A DNA stretch of 13,414 nucleotides from Clostridia bacterium (lineage in GTDB: Bacteria > Bacillota > Clostridia > Oscillospirales > CAG-272): NCBI GenBank assembly GCA_017395715.1, contig JAFQNZ010000271.1, positions 1 to 13,414 on the forward strand, written 5' to 3'. Both the position numbers and the translations under genes were made by a program. Every line of letters begins with the position of its first letter. Position 1 is the first letter of the stretch. Shown here in pieces: positions 1-6,624 of the stretch. The notes below the pieces were generated by a model. That model was not told the origin of the DNA, did not search any database, and was given only the letters and a program-made list of their open reading frames with translations.

Positions 1-770
1 GCATTTCCGTTTTCCTCGTCCACCGCGTTATCCTTGATTGCCGTATTGAGCGCGGTAACACTCGCCTCTGTGCCTTTATATACGTCAGAGAGACTTAGGT
101 TCAAAAGCATCGCGTTTTCAAACTCAGCGTAGGGATTGTATTGCGTAGCGACCACGATCTGCGCGTGGCTGTTTACGCTTTTGATCTTGGCAACGATGGC
201 ATTGAGATTCGTAATGACCGTATTGATAGCAGGCTGAAAATCGGGATCGTTGAGTATGTAGCTATCACTTGACTCAGTCAGTATGTTGATGACCGCCGCC
301 AACACCTCTCGGTCGCCATTATGAAGCTTTGAGAGAATACTTGCTGCCGTGTCGTTGGGATTCGAGGTAAGCTCGGCAGTCTTGGCATAAAGCAGAGCCA
401 TCATATCGTTGCCGCCGGCGGTAATGGTGATCACGTCAGCTTTCGCAAGCTCAGCTTCGGGAAAGTAATTGGCATTAAGCGGATTGTCCAGCTGATTCAA
501 AATATCGGCGGACTTGTTTCCGTCAACCGCTTTGTTGATCAGCTTGTAACCGAGGTCTGCCGCGATCTGATAGGTAAAGCCCTCGGGCGAATGCTTATTT
601 GAGGTGTACCCCGCAAGCCCGTAGCCTGTGGAAATACTGTCACCGAGGGCAAGATAGGTGATGGTCTCGCTCTCTGCCGCGCGATTGCTCGATACGGGTA
701 TGAAGATAAAGATGAATACAAACGCTAACATTACGCTTAACATCTTGCGTGTGATCGTTTTGGTTTTCAT
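1..770 (-). CDS. Secreted GDSL/SGNH-family esterase or lipase, C-terminus missing (runs off window)
   Basis: Reading the minus strand from ATG at 770 gives 256 open codons to the window edge. Residues 1-32 are a signal peptide: a basic start (MKTKTITRK), a long hydrophobic core and an Ala-rich end. The mature part opens with the SGNH block I motif ALGDSIS (nucleophile Ser45). Block II is probably around Gly84 (AVDGN), and block III is GGND at 119-122, which supplies the oxyanion-hole Asn. The block V Asp-His pair would lie beyond the window. This family hydrolyses esters or thioesters of lipids, carbohydrates or cell-wall acyl groups; the substrate cannot be read here. The start is set by an AGGAGG-type site at 781-786, 10 bases upstream. 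The gene is divergent from the dehydrogenase at 1044 and has its own promoter at 855-883. Other reading frames over this stretch are shadows. Confidence 0.88.
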   Translation of the reverse strand, partial: MKTKTITRKMLSVMLAFVFIFIFIPVSSNRAAESETITYLALGDSISTGYGLAGYTSNKHSPEGFTYQIAADLGYKLINKAVDGNKSADILNQLDNPLNANYFPEAELAKADVITITAGGNDMMALLYAKTAELTSNPNDTAASILSKLHNGDREVLAAVINILTESSDSYILNDPDFQPAINTVITNLNAIVAKIKSVNSHAQIVVATQYNPYAEFENAMLLNLSLSDVYKGTEASVTALNTAIKDNAVDEENGN

Positions 771-854
771 TTTGACGTTTCCTCCTTGATGATAGGTTGC
801 ACCTCAAAACATCGCCTTCAAAGGCTTCGTTTCTACGAAATATATGATACATCA

Positions 855-883
855 ATTATACATCAATTTTGCCAAATTTGCAA
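855..883 (-). promoter_or_regulatory. Sigma-A-type promoter of the GDSL esterase gene
   Basis: On the minus strand TTGCAA (878-883) and a perfect TATAAT (855-860) are separated by exactly 17 bases. The predicted start of transcription is near 848, giving a leader of about 78 bases. That leader contains two small hairpins, GCCT-TCAA-AGGC (814-825) and TTCGT/ACGAA (826-839). Confidence 0.75.
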
Positions 884-900
884 GAGGATCTCATAAAACA

Positions 901-944
901 CCCGTCCTTGCATGTTGAATTGTCAAGGATGGGCGACAATTCAA
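901..944. repeat. Overlapping inverted repeats between divergent promoters
   Basis: TTGAATTGTC (915-924) and GACAATTCAA (935-944) form a perfect 10-bp inverted repeat around a 10-base centre. Overlapping it, CCCGTCCTTG (901-910) pairs with CAAGGATGGG (924-933) with one G-T wobble. The two pairings share base 924 and cannot fully coexist. The element lies upstream of both the minus promoter (855-883) and the plus promoter (977-1005), so it is in neither predicted transcript. That favours a protein-binding DNA operator over an attenuator. No T-run follows, so it is a poor terminator. Confidence 0.6.
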
Positions 945-976
945 CACCTATAAATTCATTTTTTGCCAAAACAATA

Positions 977-1005
977 TTGCTTTTTCTCGTGTTGTGTGCT
1001 ATAAT
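977..1005 (+). promoter_or_regulatory. Sigma-A promoter of the Gfo/Idh/MocA gene
   Basis: TTGCTT (977-982), a 17-base spacer and a perfect TATAAT (1000-1005) preceded by TGC, an extended -10 element. Transcription would start near 1012, about 32 bases before the ATG at 1044. Confidence 0.8.
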
Positions 1006-1043
1006 TTTCTTATCATTTTATATTCATCTGAGAGGGAACTACT

Positions 1044-2084
1044 ATGAAAAAATCGGTCATCGTCGGATACGGCGGCATGGGCAGATGGCACACCAATAAA
1101 ATTCGTGAAAACAATGTTGTTGAATTAAAGGGTATTTTCGACATTTCGGAAAGAGCCAACAAAAGAGCGCAGGATGCAGGTATTTATACCTACGATTCCT
1201 TTGAAAGCGTTTTGAACGATACTGACATTGATCTTGTGACCGTTGCGACACCGAACGATGTGCACAAGGAAATCGTGATCGCGCTGTTGAATGCCGGCAA
1301 AAACGTCATTTGCGAAAAGCCTGTGACCATGACCGAAAAGGATTTTTGGGAAATGGCTGATGCGGCAAACAAGAACGGCAAAGTGTTCACGGTTCATCAG
1401 AATCGCCGTTGGGACAGCGATTTTCTTCTTGCCAAACAAATTTATGAAAACAATGAGATGGGAAGCGTATTCTGCATTGAATCGCGCGTACACGGCTCGC
1501 GCGGCATTCCCGGTGACTGGCGCGGCAAAAAGGAATACGGCGGCGGTATGATGCTTGACTGGGGCGTTCACCTGATCGACCAGGCGCTGATGATGATTCC
1601 CGAAAAGGTGAAAAAGCTGTATGCCAAATTCGACCACATCACCAACTACGAGGTAGATGACGGCTTTAAGCTCGATCTCTATTTCGAAAGCGGTCTTGTC
1701 TATCGCATTGAGGTGTCAACAAGCAACTTTATCTCGCTTCCTCGTTGGTATATCCTTGCCGATGACGGCACAGCGCTGTTTGAAACCTTCTCGAGCGGCG
1801 CAAAGATCACCAAATGCAAAGAAAAGAACGAAGAGAACGTCATTCCGGTTGTGACTGCTGCAGGTCTTACCAAAACGATGGCGCCGAGAAGCAATGACAA
1901 TCTCATTACCTACGATATGCCTCTTGCATCCTCAGATGTTCACGATTTTTATCGCAACGTTGTTGATGTGATTGACGGGAAGTCAGATTTGATCGTAAAG
2001 CACGAGCAAATTGCCCGTGTGCTTCGTGTGATGGAAGCGGCGGCTGTTTCGGATGCCACAAATCAAGTGGTGGATTTTGAATAA
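1044..2084 (+). CDS. Gfo/Idh/MocA family NAD(P)-dependent oxidoreductase
   Basis: A complete 346-residue protein of the usual family length, predicted cytosolic. The N-terminal Rossmann domain begins with the dinucleotide-binding turn GYGGMG (8-13). The conserved EKP motif (91-93, in ICEKPVT) holds the catalytic-region Lys. The C-terminal substrate domain carries GGGMMLDWGVHLIDQ (167-180), with the family's Asp172 and His176 around the active site. Members oxidise or reduce sugars, inositols and related polyols (for example inositol 2-dehydrogenase or 1,5-anhydrofructose reductase types); the substrate here is unknown. The start at ATG 1044 follows GAGAGGGA with good spacing. It appears monocistronic, with its own promoter at 977 and a strong terminator at 2097. 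Nearness to a secreted esterase could hint at carbohydrate use, but that is inference. Confidence 0.9.
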   Translation: MKKSVIVGYGGMGRWHTNKIRENNVVELKGIFDISERANKRAQDAGIYTYDSFESVLNDTDIDLVTVATPNDVHKEIVIALLNAGKNVICEKPVTMTEKDFWEMADAANKNGKVFTVHQNRRWDSDFLLAKQIYENNEMGSVFCIESRVHGSRGIPGDWRGKKEYGGGMMLDWGVHLIDQALMMIPEKVKKLYAKFDHITNYEVDDGFKLDLYFESGLVYRIEVSTSNFISLPRWYILADDGTALFETFSSGAKITKCKEKNEENVIPVVTAAGLTKTMAPRSNDNLITYDMPLASSDVHDFYRNVVDVIDGKSDLIVKHEQIARVLRVMEAAAVSDATNQVVDFE

Positions 2085-2096
2085 TGTGACCAAATG

Positions 2097-2127
2097 AAAA
2101 GGAGTTTCGCATGGCGAAACTCCTTTT
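2097..2127. terminator. Bidirectional Rho-independent terminator
   Basis: AAAAGGAGTTTCGC (2097-2110) and GCGAAACTCCTTTT (2114-2127) form a perfect 14-bp stem over a three-base ATG loop. T-rich sequence follows on the plus strand and a matching T-tract exits on the minus strand. It can end both the dehydrogenase transcript and the convergent degV transcript. Confidence 0.9.
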
Positions 2128-2145
2128 TAGCTTTATTCGGTTTTA

Positions 2146-2979
2146 TCACATGGTTTCAAAGCCGACGAGCATACCGCCCTTTTCGGCGTAGAAGCTGCAA
2201 AGACCGCGGCAACGGTTGATCTGGATCTTGGCTTCGATAAACTTTTCCATCAAGCGTTTTTGAAGCTCACGTGCGGCTTCTTCATTGAAGCAATGGGCAA
2301 TGCGGATTTTGCCCTTGGTAAAGCCGAGGTTTTCGATGTGCTGAACCAGCTTTTCGATCGACTTTTGCTGTCCGCGCACCTTATCAAGCTGCTGAAGATC
2401 GCCTTTGTCGCTTGCCTTTCCAATGACGCGGATGCCGAGAATGCCTGCCATTTTGGCGACGAGCGGGCTGACTCTGCCGTTATTGGCGAGATTTTTCATT
2501 GATTCGAGCATGAAGAGCAGGTGGGTTTGCTTTTTATATTGGGTGATCTTTTCGCAGATCGTTTCGTAATCAAGCCCTTCGCCTATCATTTCGGCGAGCT
2601 TTTCCATAATCAGCGCGATTTCGGGACCGGTGGAAAGCGAATTGATGACAAACACCTTGCGGTCGGGATGGGCGGCTTCGTAAGTATCTTTGGCGGCACA
2701 GGCGGCATTGTAGCTGCCCGAAAGCGTGCCTGTGATGGTGATGCAGAAGACGCGTTCGGCATCGCCGAAGGCTTCGATCCAATCGGCGGTGTTGGGGCAG
2801 GAGGTAGATGAGCGTCCTTTGTAGCTGAGAAGGTCTTCTACCATTTCCTTCACATCGAGTGTTTCATCATCGACATATTCTTTTTCTGTTGTAATGATCT
2901 TCAAAGGCGCAGAAGCAAACGAGACACCTTCCATGGAAAGAATATCGGATGACGAATCGGAAACGATTTTCATACGCAT
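2146..2979 (-). CDS. DegV family fatty-acid-binding protein
   Basis: 277 residues, the normal DegV length. The N-terminal motif IVSDSSSDI (5-13), TSCPN (59-63), ITGTLSGSYNAA (82-93) and INSLSTGPE (112-120) are the conserved DegV segments lining the lipid pocket. The C-terminal domain has the family's NNGRVS region and ends in the RGLCSFYAEKGG segment. In Firmicutes DegV/FakB proteins hold a fatty acid and present it to the kinase FakA for phosphorylation; whether this one does so cannot be read, and no fakA lies nearby. The start at 2979 is chosen because AGGAGG (2990-2995) sits 10 bases upstream. An upstream in-frame start at 3042 would overlap the -35 element of the gene's own promoter. It converges on the 2097-2127 terminator. 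Confidence 0.9.
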   Translation of the reverse strand: MRMKIVSDSSSDILSMEGVSFASAPLKIITTEKEYVDDETLDVKEMVEDLLSYKGRSSTSCPNTADWIEAFGDAERVFCITITGTLSGSYNAACAAKDTYEAAHPDRKVFVINSLSTGPEIALIMEKLAEMIGEGLDYETICEKITQYKKQTHLLFMLESMKNLANNGRVSPLVAKMAGILGIRVIGKASDKGDLQQLDKVRGQQKSIEKLVQHIENLGFTKGKIRIAHCFNEEAARELQKRLMEKFIEAKIQINRCRGLCSFYAEKGGMLVGFETM

Positions 2980-3013
2980 TGATATGTTACCTCCTGAATT
3001 TATATTTCGTATC

Positions 3014-3042
3014 ATTGTAACACAGGAAAAACTTTTTGTCAA
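3014..3042 (-). promoter_or_regulatory. Consensus sigma-A promoter of degV
   Basis: On the minus strand a perfect TTGACA (3037-3042), a 17-base spacer and TACAAT (3014-3019). Transcription would start near 3007, leaving a short leader of about 28 bases carrying AGGAGG. It makes degV independent of the upstream permease-lipoprotein pair. Confidence 0.85.
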
Positions 3043-3079
3043 TGCAAAATCGGTTGAATTATTTTCGTTTTTGTGCTTT

Positions 3080-3385
3080 TTAGTCTAAATAATCCGGAAA
3101 ACGGCAGTTACTGCATGAAACAAATTCCATGGAAAAGAGATTTTGCAAGACTTCGTCGGTGTACGCCACGCGGGAAATGTTTTCTTCGCTTGACTGTTTG
3201 AGATAGCGGCAGTCGGGTTTATAGTGTATCTTTTGGGCAGAGACGTTGACAAATAGGAGCGATTCGGCATCTTCAATATTCGGGCGTGCTTCGGTTTCTT
3301 CGGCAACGGAAATAACCGACTCTGTGCGCGCACAGGAGGAAAGCAAAAGGATTACGGCAAGAAGAAGGATCAATTTGGGTTTCAT
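3080..3385 (-). CDS. Small lipoprotein with Cys/His putative metal-binding module
   Basis: 101 residues. Residues 1-18 form a lipoprotein signal peptide (basic start, Leu-rich core, lipobox LSSC with Cys18 as the acylation site), so the mature protein should be membrane-anchored outside the cell. After a Glu-rich linker comes a compact module with His54, Cys59, Cys91 and Cys94 (HYKPDC ... CSNC). This resembles the small Zn-type module seen at the ends of some secreted nucleases and ComEC-like proteins, where a key residue string such as FH...C...C..C recurs. That resemblance is from memory and is tentative; no enzymatic domain is present. The ATG overlaps the stop of the upstream permease gene (ATGA, 3382-3385), which implies translational coupling and a shared transcript. 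Confidence 0.75.
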   Translation of the reverse strand: MKPKLILLLAVILLLSSCARTESVISVAEETEARPNIEDAESLLFVNVSAQKIHYKPDCRYLKQSSEENISRVAYTDEVLQNLFSMEFVSCSNCRFPDYLD

Positions 3386-4452
3386 GTTTTTTCACATCCT
3401 GTTTTTTTGTGGATTTTTTGACGGTAAAAGGCGAGCGCTTCGGAGACGGCGAGGGCAAGAAAGGGAGAGAGCAGAATGCCGAGTACACCGGCAAGGCGAA
3501 AGCCGACATACAGAGCGATCAGCGAAGCGAGCGGGTGGATACCGAACTGTTTGCCGATGATGTGCGGTTCTGCTATCTGGCGGATCAGCGTGACGGCAAG
3601 TGTGATGCCGAGAATGGCAAGCGCACGGGATGTGTTGCCGGCAATGAAGAGAACGATTGCCCAGGGAATGAGAATGACACCCACGCCGACTGCGGGAAGA
3701 ATATCAAGCGTTGCGGCGATCAGCGAGAGCAGAAACGCGTGATCGATACGCAAAAAGAGAAACGAAAGGTATAATTCGGCGAAGGTTATGAGAAAAAGCA
3801 ACCCGTAGGCGCGCAAAAAGCGCCTTCCGGTTGCGAAAACACTTTGCTTGGCGGATTCGATCTTGGGACGGTGTTTGGGTGGAAAGAGAGAATACAGATA
3901 AGCGGTGATGGCTTCGTAGTCAAAAGAAAAATAGAAAAGCGCCAATAAAAAGATGAGAAGCGAGAAGAGCATGGCGGGTAGTTTTGCCGCAAATCGGGCG
4001 GCGAGCGAGGCTGATTTTGCCGAAATCTCGCTCATGGCGTTTTTTAATGCGTTTCCGATCGCCGATGACAAGCTTTCGGCGGTGGGGGAGGCTGATTTAT
4101 AACGCTCCAAAAAGGCAAACGCCTTTTCAAGGAGGACTTCAAGACGGTCGTATAGTGAAGAAAAGAAAGCGCCCGCTTCATCGAGCAGTCTGATCGTGCC
4201 GATGATCAAAAGAAACGAGAGGAGCGCCATCAAAACAAAAAGCAAAAAAAGGCGCAACACGCGAAGCGACATCCGCGTGCGTTTGCCGATGCGGCGCGAA
4301 AGAGGGGAGAGCAGTACCGCTGCAAGAAATGCCGCCGTGAAAGGCAGAAGCAGGTCAAAGAAAAGATAAAACAGAAGGACCACGAAGAGTGTGCCGATGA
4401 GAATCAGAAGCAGCACGCGCAAAAGGCGGGATATTTTGGTATCATGTGTCAT
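3382..4452 (-). CDS. AI-2E / YtvI-type integral membrane permease
   Basis: 356 residues, the usual length of the AI-2E family (formerly UPF0118). The protein is strongly hydrophobic: a paired helix near residues 10-50, another near 62-90, an amphipathic middle with few membrane segments (about 100-160), then the C-terminal membrane bundle. Family-typical elements are the LDILPAVGVG segment and, near the end, QIAEPHIIGKQFGIHPLASL followed by a GFRLAGVLGILLSP stretch. In spore-formers the YtvI branch is linked to sporulation, and other members to ion or signal export; the cargo here is unknown. The start at 4452 has AAAGGAAC upstream at good spacing. It is the first gene of a two-gene unit with the lipoprotein. 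Confidence 0.85.
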   Translation of the reverse strand: MTHDTKISRLLRVLLLILIGTLFVVLLFYLFFDLLLPFTAAFLAAVLLSPLSRRIGKRTRMSLRVLRLFLLFVLMALLSFLLIIGTIRLLDEAGAFFSSLYDRLEVLLEKAFAFLERYKSASPTAESLSSAIGNALKNAMSEISAKSASLAARFAAKLPAMLFSLLIFLLALFYFSFDYEAITAYLYSLFPPKHRPKIESAKQSVFATGRRFLRAYGLLFLITFAELYLSFLFLRIDHAFLLSLIAATLDILPAVGVGVILIPWAIVLFIAGNTSRALAILGITLAVTLIRQIAEPHIIGKQFGIHPLASLIALYVGFRLAGVLGILLSPFLALAVSEALAFYRQKIHKKTGCEKT

Positions 4453-4517
4453 ATTTCGCAGTTCCTTTCGTTTTTCATTAGTATATGGAAAACGGGAAGG
4501 TACTATGCGATTATTTT

Positions 4518-4546
4518 ATTATAGCACAAATCGGTGATTTTGAAAA
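4518..4546 (-). promoter_or_regulatory. Extended -10 promoter of the permease-lipoprotein pair
   Basis: On the minus strand a perfect TATAAT (4518-4523) preceded by TGC, a 17-base spacer and a weak -35 TTTTCA (4541-4546, 4 of 6). The predicted start of transcription is near 4511, about 60 bases before the ATG at 4452. Confidence 0.6.
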
Positions 4547-4589
4547 GCGTTTTGGGAAAGTTTGCAGAAAAAAGCGAACGGTTTAACTC

Positions 4590-4618
4590 TTGACAAAAAG
4601 TTGTTTTCCATTTATAAT
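4590..4618 (+). promoter_or_regulatory. Perfect consensus sigma-A promoter of the BaiN-cmk-ispH/S1 run
   Basis: TTGACA (4590-4595), 17-base spacer, TATAAT (4613-4618): both hexamers match consensus fully. Transcription from about 4625 would give a 48-base leader to the ATG at 4673. No terminator is seen between the following three genes, so it likely drives all of them. Confidence 0.88.
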
Positions 4619-4672
4619 ATATAGTTGAGTATGTTTGATTTTTGTGACGATAATGGATAGGAGGATTCGGTG

Positions 4673-5908
4673 ATGGAACGACTGCGTATCGCTGTGATTG
4701 GCGGCGGAGCGGCAGGTCTGATGGCGGCAGGCAGGGCAGCAGAGCTTGGCGCGGATGTGACTTTGTATGAAAGAAACCGCACCACCGGCAAAAAGCTTTT
4801 GATTACCGGCAAGGGGCGCTGCAATGTGGCAAACGCCTGCGATATTCCTACCTTTATTAACAATGTGATGCACAATCCGCGGTTTATGTACACTGCCCTC
4901 AGCCGTTTTTCGCCCGAGGATTCGATGGCGTTTTTTGAAGGTCGCGGCGTGCCCTTAAAAGTGGAGCGCGGCAACCGCGTGTTTCCCGCATCCGACAAAA
5001 GCGCCGATATTGTGATGGCTCTTCGCTCATATATTGCCGAGCATTCGGTGCGCGTGGTGAATGCGCGTGTTTTGGATATTCTGCCCGAAAAAGATGCCAT
5101 CTCGGTTCTGACAAGCGAAAGAAAAGTGCCGTTTGACCGCGTGATTCTGGCAACCGGCGGCAAAAGCTACCCTTTGACAGGTTCAACCGGTGATGGATAT
5201 GAGTTTGCAAAGCGTCTCGGCATTGCCGTCACACCGCTTCACGGCTCGCTCGTGCCGCTTGAATGCGAGGAGTGGTACTGCCGTGCGATGCAGGGGCTTG
5301 CGCTTCGCAATGTGGGTGTGAAGGCATTTGACGAAACAGGAAAAGTTGTGTATGACGATTTCGGCGAGCTGCTCTTTACGCATTTCGGTATTTCGGGTCC
5401 GACCGTGCTTTCGATGTCGGCACATCTTTCGGATATCGGCAAAAAGCACTATACCGTTTCGATCGATTTAAAGCCAGCCCTTGATGAAGCGACTCTTGAC
5501 AAGCGCTTGCTTGCGGATTTTGCCAAATACGGCAACCGCAATTTTGATAATTCGCTCAGTGATCTTCTTCCCAAGAAGATGATCGATGTGTTTGTAAAGC
5601 TTTCAGGTATTTCTCCCGTAAAAAAAGTAAACGAGATCACCAAAGAAGAACGGCGCCGTGTGGCATCTCTTCTCAAAGACTTCCGCGTAACGGTCAAGCG
5701 CACCCGTCCGATCGATGAAGCGATCGTGACCGCGGGCGGTATTGATGTGCGCGGTATCAACCCCAAGACGATGGAGTCAAAGGCTTATGAGGGGCTTTAT
5801 TTTGCGGGCGAAGTGATCGACGTTGACGCCTACACGGGCGGATTTAATCTGCAGATCGCCTTTTCCACCGCGCGTCTTGCCGCGGAAAGCGCAGTGCTTG
5901 GCTGCTGA
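4673..5908 (+). CDS. BaiN/HI0933-family FAD-dependent oxidoreductase
   Basis: 411 residues, the normal family length. The N-terminal FAD-binding Rossmann motif is AVIGGGAAGLMAAGRAA (about 7-23), followed by YERN and the family signature GKKLLITGKGRCNVAN, which is diagnostic for the HI0933/YhiN/BaiN group. The second FAD region near the C-terminus reads LYFAGEVIDVDAYTGGFNLQ. A member of this family (BaiN) has been linked to bile-acid dehydroxylation steps in a gut Clostridium, but most homologues are uncharacterised flavoproteins, so no substrate is claimed. AGGAGG (4659-4664) favours ATG 4673 (8-base spacing) over the adjacent GTG at 4670 (5 bases). It is first in the run with cmk and ispH/S1. 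Confidence 0.88.
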   Translation: MERLRIAVIGGGAAGLMAAGRAAELGADVTLYERNRTTGKKLLITGKGRCNVANACDIPTFINNVMHNPRFMYTALSRFSPEDSMAFFEGRGVPLKVERGNRVFPASDKSADIVMALRSYIAEHSVRVVNARVLDILPEKDAISVLTSERKVPFDRVILATGGKSYPLTGSTGDGYEFAKRLGIAVTPLHGSLVPLECEEWYCRAMQGLALRNVGVKAFDETGKVVYDDFGELLFTHFGISGPTVLSMSAHLSDIGKKHYTVSIDLKPALDEATLDKRLLADFAKYGNRNFDNSLSDLLPKKMIDVFVKLSGISPVKKVNEITKEERRRVASLLKDFRVTVKRTRPIDEAIVTAGGIDVRGINPKTMESKAYEGLYFAGEVIDVDAYTGGFNLQIAFSTARLAAESAVLGC

Positions 5909-5955
5909 AGTTATCCTATTTAATATATATACGATGTTTGAAAGGGAATTTGATT

Positions 5956-6624
5956 ATGATTCAGATTGCAATTGACGGGCCCTCCGGTGCGGGCAAAAGC
6001 ACCCTTGCTAAAATTCTTGCCGCGAAGCTTGGCTTTATTTATGTGGATACCGGTGCGCTTTACCGCTCGATCGGTCTTTATATGGAAACAAACGGCATTG
6101 ACCCAAAAGACAGCGAAGCTGTGGTGGCATCTCTTCCCAAGATCACCCTTGCTCTGGAATATCACGAGGGCTCTCAGGTGGTGCTTCTCAACGGAGAGAA
6201 TGTGGGAGAGAGAATCCGTACCCCGCAGATCTCGATGTATGCGTCGGCGGTGTCTGCCATTCCTGCTGTTCGTGCCTTTTTGCTCGATACACAGAGGGAC
6301 ATTGCGGCAAAGAACAACGTGATTATGGACGGTAGAGACATCGGCACGGTGATTCTGCCGAATGCCGATGTGAAGATTTTCCTTGTTTCTTCCTTTGAAA
6401 CCAGAGCGCGCCGCCGCGTGAAGGAGCTTTTGGAAAAGGGAATCGAAGCATCGTATGAAGAGGTGCTTGCCGATATGATCGAAAGAGACAAGAACGACTC
6501 CTCTCGCGCGGTCGCGCCCCTTGTGCCTGCGGAAGATGCGGTGCATCTTGACAACTCCGAACTCACCCTTGAGGGTACGGTGGATGCGGCGCTTGCCATC
6601 ATCCGCGAAAAGTGCGCGCTGTGA
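5956..6624 (+). CDS. cmk: (d)CMP kinase (cytidylate kinase)
   Basis: 222 residues, the usual length. It phosphorylates CMP and dCMP with ATP in pyrimidine nucleotide salvage and lipid turnover, in the cytosol. The P-loop is GPSGAGKS (8-15), the nucleotide-monophosphate motif is DTGALYR (31-37), the conserved DGRDIG is at 125-130, and the lid and C-terminal motif RDKNDSSRAVAPLVPA follows. The start at ATG 5956 has AAAGGGA 8 bases upstream, and an in-frame TTG at 5938 has no site. The 47-base gap from the flavoprotein gene is AT-rich without a clear terminator. Its stop overlaps the start of ispH/S1 (TGATG). The order cmk-ispH-S1 is a recognised Clostridia arrangement. Confidence 0.95.
   Translation: MIQIAIDGPSGAGKSTLAKILAAKLGFIYVDTGALYRSIGLYMETNGIDPKDSEAVVASLPKITLALEYHEGSQVVLLNGENVGERIRTPQISMYASAVSAIPAVRAFLLDTQRDIAAKNNVIMDGRDIGTVILPNADVKIFLVSSFETRARRRVKELLEKGIEASYEEVLADMIERDKNDSSRAVAPLVPAEDAVHLDNSELTLEGTVDAALAIIREKCAL

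Noticed and set aside
867..970. TTTTGCCAAA repeated at 867-876, 961-970 and 8735-8744 as a possible regulator site
   Set aside because: The same string occurs in coding DNA (near 5517) and GCC-AAA codons are common here, so the promoter placement may be chance.
869..1099. A 76-codon plus-strand open frame with a hydrophobic stretch
   Set aside because: It runs through the inverted repeat and the promoter at 977-1005 and into the dehydrogenase gene in another frame, and has no ribosome binding site.
2980..3042. Longer degV start at 3042
   Set aside because: The extra 21 residues would be encoded across the gene's own promoter; AGGAGG clearly serves ATG 2979.
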